Notes under the pieces: model-generated
Seen by the model: only the letters and a program-made list of their open reading frames with translations
Told to the model about the DNA's origin: nothing
Databases searched by the model: none
Program-made: the position numbers and the translations under genes
From: a virus
Length of the DNA: 64,000 bases
Strand: one strand, 5' to 3'
Virus record (IMG/VR): IMGVR_UViG_3300025127_006147
Location: 62,001 to 126,000 of that record
Shown: piece after piece, positions 26,164 through 38,200 of the stretch
Numbering within the stretch: position 1 is the stretch's first letter
How the letters are laid out: each line of letters begins with the position of its first letter

Positions 26164-29100
26164 TGGCTGGAATTTATAACAATAATAATAGTCCTATACC
26201 TGGTAATGGAGCTGACTTTTTTGGAGACAAATTAGTAGGTAACCAATTCGTAGACGGGTCTTCACAATTTACATTAGGTAATTTTGAAATTAAAAGTAAT
26301 GTAAATCAAAAAGATTCTAGAAGTTTTAGTTTAGGTAACTTTTCAGAACCCATATCCCTAGAAACACTTAACATTAAAAGTTCTGAAGAGGCAAAAATTT
26401 TAGCTTCGAATCGATTAGAAGTTTTTATTAATTATAGTAGAAGTAAAATCACTAATTTTACTTTATACGGTTCTTTAAGAGAACGATTAAAAGTAGCCGT
26501 TAATAATGTTATAAAACAATTTCCAGCAGCTCTTGTTTTTAAGAAAATAAGAGATTGGTCTGACTATAATAGTGGTAATACTGCTACAAATATTAGTTTT
26601 AACGCTAGTACGAATAAAACAAATATAAGTTTACACTTATATAATGTTTTTAACCCATTTAGTATTGAATATACTCAGGTAGGTAATCTTTATACTGATG
26701 AAAACATTTCCTCTTTAAGAAATTTAAGTATAGAATATAAAAAATATTCTTTATATTATAAGAATGTAGAATATCCCCTTACATTTTTAACACCAACTAC
26801 AGGTAATACTAGTATCGGAAATTTAAATATTGTGGTTGAGGGAAATCCTTTTAGTGGGGCCTCAGTGACTACAGATTCTTTTTATGTTAAACCAAACACT
26901 CTAACAACTGAAGAAGTGTTTGATAAAATGGAAGACGTGGAGAAGTATCTGGTAGAAAGAACCACCAATCCTTTATATACTGCCACATTTGACCAACCTA
27001 GAGAAACAAGTACTGGTAAAATTGTTAAATCTAGTGTGTCTGTAACTTGGCCATCTACTGATAATTGGAACTTAATAATAAACGGTGGTTTATTTGAGTC
27101 TTACCTAGCTAAATTATATGATATCGCTGACACCTACGACTCCTATAAAACAAATTTAGTTTCCAGATTTTTAACTACTGCTGCATTAAAAGAGTTTGAC
27201 ACTTATGATGAAAAAGTAGATAAAATATTAAAAATATATGGTAGAAGTTTTGATGAGATTAAAAAATATATAGATGGGTTAGCTTATATGGCAAATACCA
27301 CTTATGATGGGATAAACAATATACCTAACGAATTATTAAAGAATTTTGCACAAACTTTAGGGTGGGGCACTCCTTCCGCTATAAAAAGTGAAGGTTTCTT
27401 GGATACTATATTTAAAAGGAGTACTGCTGTTGAGTATGGGGGACTTGCACAAAATCAAACACCTACTGAACTTAACTATGAATTATATAGAAGATTATTA
27501 GCTAATACCGCTTACCTATTTAAATCTAAAGGTACAAGAAGAGGTATTGAGTTTATGTTAAGATTTGTGGGTGCACCAGAAGCACTTATAGAATTTAATG
27601 AACATGTTTATGTTGCTGGTCAACCACTAAACATGAGAGAATTTAGAAATTACGAATTAAAAATATCAGGAGGGACTTACACAGAAGAAGTTCCAGTTTT
27701 AAATACTTATTTTTCAGCTGCCACAAATAATACATTCCCAGCGGTCGTAATCACAGGATACACATTTGGTTACGAAACTATAACTAAGTCAACAAATATA
27801 ATACCTGAAGTATTACCCGTAGATAAAGACGGTTACCCGACAGTCCCAAGATATGGGGCAGATTCTTATTTCCAATCAGGAGCTGGTTGGTTTGAAGAAA
27901 CTACCGAACATCAAGGTAAAAAAGTTATAGATTATGAGAATTCTGTTTTTACTGGTAATACTCCTTTTGTTCGTACAAAACTAAATCAATTTTCTTACGG
28001 AGAACCATACTTGGAATTATATAGAAAATTCCCTGATTCTAAATTAGGATTCCCAATAGTAAGAACCGTAGATAATAAAAAATCTTGGGTAAGAAAAAAC
28101 TCATATCAACAAAGATATTTAAATTTACCAGATAGAGGTACAAATTACCAAACACAAAACGATAAATTAGTAATCAACGTTAAAAACGTTGATATATTTC
28201 TTAATATAGGGCAAGGTCTCGAATGGGATGTGTGGAATTTTTCTAAAAAGTATAGTTGTCCTTTTGGTCCTAACGCTTTAGGTTCTCCATACCCAGGAGT
28301 TGGTGGACCTGATTGGACTGAAATAATTGCAGATGCATCTAAACTTTCTTTCTTCGAATTTGCTCAAAAATTCTGGACTGTTTTAATTAACGTTAAAAAT
28401 AGACAAACTATAGACGATGGACATGCTGGAGGTTACCCAACACTTTTAAGTATATATTTAGATTATTTAAAAAGTGACCAAACCTGTGGTATACCTAGTA
28501 ACAAGTATACGTATGAAAAAATGATTGCCTATGTAGAAAACATGGGAGATTATTGGGTAAGATTATTGGAACAATTAGTTCCTTCTACAACAATTTGGCA
28601 GGGAGGTATTAAATATGAAAACTCCATATTCCATCGATACAAATACGCTTATAAACACGAACCTCTTTGTGATGATTTAGAATGTTTTGGGTCTTTTGTA
28701 CATTGTTGTTATCCTATCGCTAATGATATTTTAGTGGACGCTACCTTAGAATGTGGGGGACTCGCTTTTTCAGGTGCTACTTGGCAAAATAAAATTACTT
28801 TAGGTGGGACGGTATATACTGGTAACACTTATTATAGTAGTACAACTATTACTGATATACCTAGTACTGATATATGGTTAGATGATATGGTTGAAATACT
28901 TAGTGGTATTACCACAAATGTAACGGACCCTAATCACACCCTTTCGTATTATTTAATTAATGATAACAATACACCTACAGGTCTTCAGATAGACCAACCT
29001 AACTGTATTGTTATTCAGGGACCTTGTGGAACTGGACAAGAAGTATGTGATTGTCCTCCAGGGTACGAATATGACGCGGTAAGTGAATTATGTTTGGCAT

Positions 29101-32100
29101 ATACAGCAAGCACCACAACTACTGGTACCACTATTAATAAAGCAGCTGGAAATACTGGTTATAATCAATTTGGAGCACGGTTTTGTGTACCAGGTAGTTA
29201 CACCACTTGTGGAAGTGGAGCACCAGCCTCTAATTTTAAGGTAATTGGAGGTGCTAGTAATCCTTTTTGGGATGCTAATTCAACTAATACACAAGGTAGA
29301 TTAAATAATGTGGGGGTAAATAATGCTGATATGTTAACGAGTGACCATTTCTTTGGTTTCTCTAGATGTATAGATGTACCAGAGAAAGGAGAATATTTAT
29401 TTGCTCTCGCAGGAGATGATGAAATACGTGCAAACCTTAATGGTGTTCAGATAGTTAACAATCCGTGGAACGGAACAATGAATGCTAACAATTTTAGATA
29501 TTGGTGGGTATGGCCTGTTACTTTAAATGCGGGTCAGAATACTCTAACATTGGAAGGAGCTAACGGATTTTCGGGTGGACCTGCTTCATTTGGTTGTGAA
29601 ATTGTTGGACCTTTTGCTGAGGGTACTTTTACTGTAAATACAGATTTTGATATATTCTCCGCTCAAACTGGTATAGATACTTACACCGCTAATACTATTT
29701 TTTCTAGTCTAAACGAAGTAGGAAATACATTTAATACTCAAACTAATGTCTGTCCTTCTGGGTACACATATGATGTGTGTACTGATTCGTGTGTAAAAAC
29801 TACTGAACCTGGATGTATTACATACCCCGATGGTGAAGATGTATGGAATTTTAATAGTGGCTCTGACCCACATTGTTTTAAATCTGAAATTTGTCTTACC
29901 CTACAAACCACGCAAGTAAATCCAGTTCCTAATGGTACGGATATCTGGGCATTTTATGATACTACTTCCACTGGTGCCGATATGGCAAATGCAGCAAAAA
30001 CTTCACTAGATAGTTGGGTGTCTAGTTTAGGTAGTTCTTTTACTGGTAACACTTACCATATCCCCGTGGGTGGTGAAAGATGGTTAAGTTGGGCATCGTC
30101 ACCTATAAGTGGAGGAACTCTACCTATAACCAATACTTACGGAGCTGGTTTTAATGTTTTACCGTCAGGGATGGTAGGAAATACCGTTCCAGTTGGAGTT
30201 AGTCCAAATGTCCTCTCAATATATTTTATTGATGAAAGTAGACCCGTCTATCACGATTATCCTTCACTAAATTCATGTAATTACTATGCACCGTCAGGTA
30301 ATATTGCTACAGATTGGTTAAATCAACCAACAGTGACTTATAGTGGTGACTTTAATACTTTTATGTCAGCATTTAATGCTTACGACGACTTTAAAGGATT
30401 TATATATCCAGTAGTTAAAGACGCTAATGCAAGTAGATTACCTTTCCCATTACATGTTTATGGAGCTTTAGAAACTTCTATTGTCGCTATCAGTGATTTA
30501 ATTGAGAACCCTACAGTTACTGCGGCGGGAGGTACTTTGTCCGCAATTACTATAACCAATCCATACACTGGTTTAACAGGAACTAATAATAATACTGCTT
30601 ATACGGGACCAGGATTGAAAAACTTTGGTTTTGGTGCAAACTATACTTTAGGTACTGATAGTTGTAATGGTTTAATTTGCTCGGACCCAGGATTCCAATC
30701 ATCATGTTTAACTAGTGACGCTAGTAGATTCTTTGACGGAACCTTCCAACAGGACCTATTTGCCTTCTTACAAGGAAGTAGTGATGTCACATTAATAGAT
30801 TGTGAAATTTGTATACCTGTGTGTTATGGAGAGGGAACAGAAACCCAAGAATGGAGTAAAAGTAAACTTTATAATTATGGTGATATAGTATTATGGCAAG
30901 GACAATTATGGGTGTGGTTAGGGTTTGACAACACCTATACTAATAGACCAGACGTTTCAAAAGCTTGGTCTTTACGTGGAGCAGCAGATTGTATTCCATT
31001 TTTAGGGGGTAATGATTTTAGACCACATGATGACTGTGATGATTTTACTGTTATACCTGAAAACCCAGAAGTAACTGGTACAACAATTACCACTAATCCT
31101 GAAATATTTAAAGAATCTATATTTAATGTTGGTGGACAAGATTGTTTTGATTCCACATATAATCCTTGTGAAGAATTAACAGACCCTTGTGGGTGTTCTG
31201 CAACATTTGGACAGTTTGATGAAACTACTGTATTATTCGCAGTGGGAGATGTGGTATGTTGTCCAGGTGACCCAGATACACCACCGACTAAATGGATTAG
31301 AGTTATAGGAAGTAGTAACTGTGATAGTTTACAGTTATTTATACCAGCTCTCTGTGGGCCCACACCACCACAAAGTAAATGTTGGAGATTATGTGAACCA
31401 GAAACAGAAGGAGAAGGTGCAACTTCTGGTGGTTTTTGGGGTAAAGAAACTGTTAGAAGAAGAAGACCTTCATTAATATCAAATTCACCTACTGACCCTT
31501 GTGACCCAAGTTATGAAAATCCTACTGACCCTTGTGATTGTCAAGGTATTGGATTTAGAAATGTAGATTTAGATTTTTATTTATTGAATAGTATTGTTGG
31601 TGTTCCAGATTCTATAATGGAATTTTTTATGGAGGAAGACGCTATTGACCCAACTAACTGGACACAACCAATCAATAGTATTACCACTGACCCAAAAGTA
31701 TACAAAGCACAAATAAATGCGTGTTGTCTAGGAGATAAATTTACCCATTATTTTAGGGTGTATCATAGAACTGGTAATATACCTACAGACCCTTCACAGA
31801 TAACTTACGGTGAGTATGAAATTGATTTTGACATGAATCAGAATTGTAATATAGAATTTTACCATGTTGAAGCTGGTGATACAGTTAAAATGTTCATGCA
31901 CATCCCATCAGACACACTTACGAACAACGCTACTATTAGTATAATTGATAATCCATTACTTGGTATTCCATACCTAACCCAAAATTTAGGCGCGAGTAAC
32001 TACTTCAATAACACTAATGGTAATGGATTACAAAGTTTAACATTCCAAATAGGAAAAATAGACACCACTTCGAATATACACCAATTTTTCAAAGTAGATG

Positions 32101-35100
32101 ATAGTAACTATTTGACAGATAATGGGACAAACTCAACTAATGAAGAAACTAATGATATTTTTGATAGATATTGGGCTCTAGACCCATTTTTAGGTGGACA
32201 ACCATTATATGGTGCTTTAACTCCAATCGAATTATTAAATATAAGTGGAAACCATGGTGACAGTCCAGGATTTTTAGGTATTGGAAGTTACAGATTTAAC
32301 TGGGAAATGGAATTATCTTGTGAAGGTCAACAAACTTTAGAACTTTCATTTACACTTAACTCATTTAGTCCTTTACCTAGTGGTGGAGCTGGAAGTATAA
32401 ATAAAGAACCAGGTGCGGTTATAGGAACACCACTTCAACCAGGTGTTGGAGGAAGTGTAGGTAAAGCACCAAGTATCGGAGGAAGTAGTCAATTAATAGG
32501 AGCAGCTACAACTCAACCCGTAGTTATTAGTAAACCATCTATTCAAGTACCATTTACTAAAAATGTATGTGGAACTGACATGTCTTCACCTATTATAAAT
32601 CAAAATGAAAGTGCAAATGGTAAGGTAGAATCTATATCCCGTATTCAAACCAGTGGAAATTTAACTGATATTCCAGTAGCTAAATCATTAACTGATGTTA
32701 ATAGTGATATAAATATAAAAAACTATACAATTACTAATAGTGAAATGTACATTGTAAGTAATTTTAATCCTTTAAAAAATAATAGAGTTGTTGAATATAA
32801 CTCCCCTGTATTAAGTAGAAATTTAAAAAATGGGTTAACATATGGAACTTTCACAGAAAATGGTAGAGAAAGAGCTAAACTATCTTGGTTAGATAATTTT
32901 ACTAAAAACGGTAAAACCAAAATAAATATTGAATTTGTTAGTGACGAAAATAAAAAACGTTTCGAACAAGATTTAAAACTTAAAAATGTTGGACAAGGAG
33001 TGGAGTTTTTACCAGGTAGAAATAAAAGTAATACCACTATCACTGAAACAGTAGGTAAAACCCAATTTATAGATTTAAGAGATTGGGCAACAAGAAGTTT
33101 AGGGGATGTAAAAGACTTTTCAAATTCTAGTATAGTATACGGTAACGATGGATTATTAAAAAGATTTGAAATAGGACCTACCTTTACAACAGAAATAGCT
33201 AACTCACAATATAAAATAGGTACCGCACCAATAGGTGACCCACATACGGAGTTTATAATTTCCACTATGGGGTCACTAGAAGATTACTTATCTTATCAAA
33301 CTGGTACCACATCTAGTGCTCTTACCATTACATTGACTGGGGTAAGTACTTTATATTCTGGTTATACTAATTTAAGTGGGTACACAGATAATGAAGGGTT
33401 AAACCTTAGTCCAGATTTTGTTTTCGATTTATCTTTAAATGAAAATAACATATCCTACACTACTGGTGTACCATTTTCTGACCCTACATTCTCCGAAAGA
33501 AGAGAAGTGTCGGGAGTAATATCTAGAGACTTTAAATTACTTGGTGATGAAAGACGATTACGACCAGTAATCCCTATGAAAACTTTAAGTGAAGATAATC
33601 AATTATTCTTCCTACCACGAGAAGAAGTGTCTACATCTGGAGATTATTTCTATTATAAGGTACCTAAAACCCAAAACTATCGATTACAATATAAAAGTTG
33701 TATTTATTTTGATTATTTTGATGAAGGGTGGTGTACATATTTAGATACATTTAGAAGACAAACTAATAATCTTTTCCCTGTAAATGATTATGATTTTATA
33801 CAATTAATAAACTCTAGTATAGTGTATGTTGGTGGAGAATTAAGTGCACCATACCAATACAACGAAGGAAATATAATTAATGACGCTTATAGTAGATTGG
33901 GTGTAACAGGTACTAGTATGTCACCTATTTTTGGATATAATGCTGGGAATGGTATTAAAGATTTTAAGGTTAATGTTTACATAGAAAGACTATTATCTGG
34001 AACTACAGCAACTACAGTTATTGGAGATTACGTTATAGGTAGTAATCCTACAGACTACCCTAACGCTAATGAACACTTACTACTACCAGTCAATGATTCT
34101 GATAAGTTTACTGACCTATATCAATGTACTGGAATGACAGCGACCACTAAGGTGTTCAATAAAAAGTTTACACCGTATATTGATACAGGATGTGTACAAC
34201 TAAATAAGGATGATGAAATTAGATTAAGAATAAATATAGAGTGGGAAAACACTACAAAAAATAATACTATTGGTATTAGTAGTGGACTCACAGCTTCTAC
34301 TATAAGTCTTAAAGTAGGGACTGACTACAGTGAGTCGATACCTAAAAGACCTTGGTTCCGAGTTATAAATAAAGAATGTAATGTTCCAGAAACTACAACC
34401 TACCTTTATTGGCAAGCTAATGAAACTGGCCCAGTAAGTACTCAATTATACTCCAAAGGTGAAACAATACAACCGACACAGGGTAGTGAAGTAGGCAGAT
34501 TAGTTTTTACCGATACTAAAGATAACTTAGATTACGTGACACCAAATATAAGAGTTAATAATCTTCAAAATTTAACATATTTTGACTTACCTAACGAAAC
34601 AGATTATCAAGGAAATTTAAAATTAATTGAAACACAAAATAAAACAAATAATTGGGTACGTCAATTAGAAAATAATGAAATAAAAGACTTTAAAATAAAT
34701 TCAGGTAAAATACTTAATGTGGAAAATAATATGGAGGTTAAATGGAACGTGCCAATACCAACTAGAAATAATGTAGATAGTATTAGTTTAGATGACCCAA
34801 GATTTACTTTCCTAATAGAATCAAATGTTAAAGTTAAGGGTACTTTAAACGAATTTAAAATTTTAAATACTATTAAACCAGACTTTAAATCAGACACTAC
34901 TAAAGAAGAGATGGTAGACGTAGAAACATTAATTAATTCTAATAATATTACTTACACATCTTCAAGACCTTTAGAAGAAAGAACTATAGGCTTTGATGAT
35001 AATAGGACTATAATTAGAGAAAAGATAGTCGCGGTAGAAAGTGTGATATATGATAAGAATACCCCTACGGCTGATAAAGAAAGGACACAATATTGTAAAT

Positions 35101-35294
35101 GTGGTGATTCTTCCTTTATTCCAGTACCTTACAATAGTACTGTGGGTTGTGACCAGTGGTGTTGTGTAAATAGTTATGAAAATTCTACCTACTATCCATG
35201 TAGAGAAAAAACAATAAACCAGTGGGCAAATGGTCTTAACCTTAAAAGGGTAATAGTTCCTAACCCTACAAATGGAATAATAAGAGGATTATAA
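26163..35294 (+). CDS. Giant multidomain tail fibre/adhesin (3043 aa)
   Basis: The largest gene in the window. Residues about 320-480 look like a phage tail attachment domain (P2 gpI-like), with LGWGTPSA and YLFKSKGTRRGIEFMLRFVG. An EGF-like Cys segment (CDCPPGYEYD) lies near 965. Residues about 999-1144 resemble a PA14/GLEYA-type lectin fold (DHFFGFSRCIDVPEKGEYLF, AGDDEIRANLNG). Residues about 1257-1546 form a von Willebrand-A-like module starting DIWAFYDTTST, whose paralogue is in the gene at 41653. Residues about 1560-1600 form a CBM5/12-like segment (YNYGDIVLWQGQLWVW). Later parts include a second Cys-rich CBM-like block and long beta-rich regions ending in a Cys cluster. The protein probably binds host surface glycans or proteins. 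Module assignments are by eye; the virion fibre role is strongly supported by size and context. Confidence 0.72.
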   Translation: MAGIYNNNNSPIPGNGADFFGDKLVGNQFVDGSSQFTLGNFEIKSNVNQKDSRSFSLGNFSEPISLETLNIKSSEEAKILASNRLEVFINYSRSKITNFTLYGSLRERLKVAVNNVIKQFPAALVFKKIRDWSDYNSGNTATNISFNASTNKTNISLHLYNVFNPFSIEYTQVGNLYTDENISSLRNLSIEYKKYSLYYKNVEYPLTFLTPTTGNTSIGNLNIVVEGNPFSGASVTTDSFYVKPNTLTTEEVFDKMEDVEKYLVERTTNPLYTATFDQPRETSTGKIVKSSVSVTWPSTDNWNLIINGGLFESYLAKLYDIADTYDSYKTNLVSRFLTTAALKEFDTYDEKVDKILKIYGRSFDEIKKYIDGLAYMANTTYDGINNIPNELLKNFAQTLGWGTPSAIKSEGFLDTIFKRSTAVEYGGLAQNQTPTELNYELYRRLLANTAYLFKSKGTRRGIEFMLRFVGAPEALIEFNEHVYVAGQPLNMREFRNYELKISGGTYTEEVPVLNTYFSAATNNTFPAVVITGYTFGYETITKSTNIIPEVLPVDKDGYPTVPRYGADSYFQSGAGWFEETTEHQGKKVIDYENSVFTGNTPFVRTKLNQFSYGEPYLELYRKFPDSKLGFPIVRTVDNKKSWVRKNSYQQRYLNLPDRGTNYQTQNDKLVINVKNVDIFLNIGQGLEWDVWNFSKKYSCPFGPNALGSPYPGVGGPDWTEIIADASKLSFFEFAQKFWTVLINVKNRQTIDDGHAGGYPTLLSIYLDYLKSDQTCGIPSNKYTYEKMIAYVENMGDYWVRLLEQLVPSTTIWQGGIKYENSIFHRYKYAYKHEPLCDDLECFGSFVHCCYPIANDILVDATLECGGLAFSGATWQNKITLGGTVYTGNTYYSSTTITDIPSTDIWLDDMVEILSGITTNVTDPNHTLSYYLINDNNTPTGLQIDQPNCIVIQGPCGTGQEVCDCPPGYEYDAVSELCLAYTASTTTTGTTINKAAGNTGYNQFGARFCVPGSYTTCGSGAPASNFKVIGGASNPFWDANSTNTQGRLNNVGVNNADMLTSDHFFGFSRCIDVPEKGEYLFALAGDDEIRANLNGVQIVNNPWNGTMNANNFRYWWVWPVTLNAGQNTLTLEGANGFSGGPASFGCEIVGPFAEGTFTVNTDFDIFSAQTGIDTYTANTIFSSLNEVGNTFNTQTNVCPSGYTYDVCTDSCVKTTEPGCITYPDGEDVWNFNSGSDPHCFKSEICLTLQTTQVNPVPNGTDIWAFYDTTSTGADMANAAKTSLDSWVSSLGSSFTGNTYHIPVGGERWLSWASSPISGGTLPITNTYGAGFNVLPSGMVGNTVPVGVSPNVLSIYFIDESRPVYHDYPSLNSCNYYAPSGNIATDWLNQPTVTYSGDFNTFMSAFNAYDDFKGFIYPVVKDANASRLPFPLHVYGALETSIVAISDLIENPTVTAAGGTLSAITITNPYTGLTGTNNNTAYTGPGLKNFGFGANYTLGTDSCNGLICSDPGFQSSCLTSDASRFFDGTFQQDLFAFLQGSSDVTLIDCEICIPVCYGEGTETQEWSKSKLYNYGDIVLWQGQLWVWLGFDNTYTNRPDVSKAWSLRGAADCIPFLGGNDFRPHDDCDDFTVIPENPEVTGTTITTNPEIFKESIFNVGGQDCFDSTYNPCEELTDPCGCSATFGQFDETTVLFAVGDVVCCPGDPDTPPTKWIRVIGSSNCDSLQLFIPALCGPTPPQSKCWRLCEPETEGEGATSGGFWGKETVRRRRPSLISNSPTDPCDPSYENPTDPCDCQGIGFRNVDLDFYLLNSIVGVPDSIMEFFMEEDAIDPTNWTQPINSITTDPKVYKAQINACCLGDKFTHYFRVYHRTGNIPTDPSQITYGEYEIDFDMNQNCNIEFYHVEAGDTVKMFMHIPSDTLTNNATISIIDNPLLGIPYLTQNLGASNYFNNTNGNGLQSLTFQIGKIDTTSNIHQFFKVDDSNYLTDNGTNSTNEETNDIFDRYWALDPFLGGQPLYGALTPIELLNISGNHGDSPGFLGIGSYRFNWEMELSCEGQQTLELSFTLNSFSPLPSGGAGSINKEPGAVIGTPLQPGVGGSVGKAPSIGGSSQLIGAATTQPVVISKPSIQVPFTKNVCGTDMSSPIINQNESANGKVESISRIQTSGNLTDIPVAKSLTDVNSDINIKNYTITNSEMYIVSNFNPLKNNRVVEYNSPVLSRNLKNGLTYGTFTENGRERAKLSWLDNFTKNGKTKINIEFVSDENKKRFEQDLKLKNVGQGVEFLPGRNKSNTTITETVGKTQFIDLRDWATRSLGDVKDFSNSSIVYGNDGLLKRFEIGPTFTTEIANSQYKIGTAPIGDPHTEFIISTMGSLEDYLSYQTGTTSSALTITLTGVSTLYSGYTNLSGYTDNEGLNLSPDFVFDLSLNENNISYTTGVPFSDPTFSERREVSGVISRDFKLLGDERRLRPVIPMKTLSEDNQLFFLPREEVSTSGDYFYYKVPKTQNYRLQYKSCIYFDYFDEGWCTYLDTFRRQTNNLFPVNDYDFIQLINSSIVYVGGELSAPYQYNEGNIINDAYSRLGVTGTSMSPIFGYNAGNGIKDFKVNVYIERLLSGTTATTVIGDYVIGSNPTDYPNANEHLLLPVNDSDKFTDLYQCTGMTATTKVFNKKFTPYIDTGCVQLNKDDEIRLRINIEWENTTKNNTIGISSGLTASTISLKVGTDYSESIPKRPWFRVINKECNVPETTTYLYWQANETGPVSTQLYSKGETIQPTQGSEVGRLVFTDTKDNLDYVTPNIRVNNLQNLTYFDLPNETDYQGNLKLIETQNKTNNWVRQLENNEIKDFKINSGKILNVENNMEVKWNVPIPTRNNVDSISLDDPRFTFLIESNVKVKGTLNEFKILNTIKPDFKSDTTKEEMVDVETLINSNNITYTSSRPLEERTIGFDDNRTIIREKIVAVESVIYDKNTPTADKERTQYCKCGDSSFIPVPYNSTVGCDQWCCVNSYENSTYYPCREKTINQWANGLNLKRVIVPNPTNGIIRGL

Positions 35295-35295
35295 A

Positions 35296-38200
35296 ATGGC
35301 TACTTATTTTACTGACCAGTTTGAGTTGAAGGAATGTGGAAGTTCAGCTAACCCATTTTTAGTTAGTTGGGACCAAACCAACTCTATTTTTAATTGTAGT
35401 GGGACTTTAAATAATATTACAATATCGGGAGGAACTCCCCCATATAAATTTCAATTAAGATACCCAGACGGTACAATTAGTAGTAATAGTACTAATTTAA
35501 CAAATTTGTGTGCGGGTCAATATACCGCTTTAACAACCGATTCTCTATTTTCTTCTACCACTAGTTTTATTACTATCCAAGACGGCACTACTGGAACATT
35601 AACAGCTTCACTAACTGATGACAGTTGTACTACTAACATAAACCAATTTTGTAAAATAGAGGTGACTAATTTTGTTCACCCGAACTCTCAAACTTTTACA
35701 TATCTTTTATATAAAGATAATAATTTATATGATACGTACCAGGGATTAACTGGAGATGAAGCTCACGTATTTTCTAACTTACCTCACGGTAGTTATACCC
35801 TAACTGCTTATGATGGTAATAGTACATCACAAACTAGCCAAAAAACAGAATTATGTACATGTTTAGATGGTTACACTTTAGATTCATCTGTGGGGTATGG
35901 AAAAGTAGTAAATACTTACACTGGTTTATCAGCTAATCATATAGTAAGAGATTTTAGACGTTACAACCTATATAATAGATATTTTGTTAATTTCGCTAAA
36001 ACTGGTGGAGGACCACCTTTTACTGGTTGGGGTCCAAAAAATTTACCTCCATTTAACACAGTTCCTCATCCTCTAGTTTTTGATAGTGGAGTTAACTATG
36101 ATGGTAATATAAAGGTAGACGACCCATATGTCTGGTTATACACTGGAGAAACTTCTACCAGACAAACGGAAAACACAGTAGATTGGTATTTAGGTACTTA
36201 TGCTTTAGATATGGTAGACGGTGATAATGTAGGCCCTGCTGGTTATACTACAGAGGCAGATGTAGGTAAATTCTATTATAATACTATAATAAATAAATTC
36301 GTTTATAGAAATAGAGTGGGTACCACTAATAATAGTTGGTATACAATTAATTCTACAGCTAATAGAGGGCAAAACGTTTATCCCATCGCTACTCCTGGTG
36401 CTATTTTTCCTATAATTACAGGTTCTACCACATATGACAGTATTAGTGTACCCGCGACTACATACATGGGTTATACTGTAACAGGAGCAACTAATGATGT
36501 GGTACAGTGGAATACGTTAGCTTCAGGAACCGACGCTCTAGAAATAGATACAAATACTAATATACCACTTTTCTTAGTGAGTCCTTGTAAATACTTAAAT
36601 TATGTTCATGAAGTTTCATTAGGTTCAAACGATAATGACGATGACAGCATTGGGTTAGTGTTAGCGACTTTTATAGATACTAACGGTTTATACGGACCTA
36701 AAGGTATACCCCACCAACTCACATTTAATTTTAATAATGCAAGTTTATTTGGTGATAACGTAACAGTTAATTATAATGCACATGGAAATTCCGCTTACGC
36801 TTTTTCAGATAAAAATAGACGTACTGTAGATTGTGGTTATGGTAGTATAACTGGATGTAGTACTAATGGGGGTGTTACACCTATAACTGGAATTAGTACT
36901 ACTATAATAAGTAATAATTATGATAAATCACCTTTTAATTCTAATAATTATAACGTACAAGGCACTACGCGTGTAAGAGTAGAACGTTCAGGATTCCTAG
37001 GTGAAAACTTTAACATCAAAATAACTGATTTGATGAGGGATACGGATGTCGGTACTCAAAAACCTTACAATAGTGATTATGAAATTGATTTTAATATCTT
37101 AGATAAGAGTACTTGGGTTGGAAATAATAGAAAAGCAGCATATTATGCGGAGGAAAAAGACTTATATAAATTTTTAGGTTCACAAAGTATCGGATATTTC
37201 CAAGGTTCACAAGAAAATTCAATTTTCTATAACATAAGTTTTACAGGTACACAAAGTAATTATAATTTTACTTCCCTTTTATTTGGTGGTAGTGATTCCA
37301 TAAATTTTGAATTAGGTAATGCAGATTTAGATGGTGTTAACATGTCTACTAGTCAAGCACTTAACTTTTATAATTCATTGGGTGCTGGTGGTGAAGTAGG
37401 TAACCCTACTATCCCGAAAGTAACACCAATCCCAACAGTTTTAATGCAGACCACTCAAATACCAATAATGGAGACTACTGGAGGAACAAAAATATCTGCA
37501 TCTACAGAAGATTATATAATTTATAGTGAAATAGAAGTAGAACCAGGTAAAGAAGAACCATGTGTCGAATTTAATTTTACGTGGACAAAAAATACCACTG
37601 ACCTTTTAAGTGGTAATATGGTACCTTACTATTCTTTACATCCTTATGTACCGGAAGAAAGAGCATTTAATAAAGGTGCTTCTATGACTAGAATATTTGA
37701 CAACCCACAAGGTCGAAAAACTATAACAACTAATAACAATCAAGTAATTGGAGAAGGGTTAGAAGCTAGTGATTGTATTAAATTAAGTGAAATAGGTGCT
37801 GGGTCAGAATTCTTAATTAAACCAAACTATGTTTTTAAAGATAAGTTAAAAAATATAAAAAATACTCCTTGTAATATTATTGCCGAATCCTTAACTGGAA
37901 CTACTACTGGTATCACCCAAACAGAAAAATGGTACGATACTTTTGACCCAAATCCAGATTTTAAAATAGTTGGAAATAATGATTCCACTGGAATATTTAG
38001 TTGGGAAACCGATGGGGAAGTTAATACTAGACAATATGGTTTGTATGATAGTACTACAGATTTTTACTTTTTAGTTAAACCACCAAAACCAGAAATTAAT
38101 TTAGAAACTAACGACATCTTATATGGAATTAACAACAGTTGTGGAAAATTAGCTTCACAACAAATAGTAGTTTCCACAGCATCTGGAACTACAGGCACTA

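Noticed and set aside
30935-31363. 142-aa open frame on the minus strand inside the giant adhesin
   Set aside because: Shadow frame with no domain; the plus-strand frame continues through with clear CBM-like and Cys-rich motifs.
32723-33265. 180-aa open frame on the minus strand opposite the 3043-aa adhesin
   Set aside because: Shadow of the adhesin gene; composition is that of reversed Asn/Thr/Lys-rich coding sequence and no promoter or neighbour supports it.
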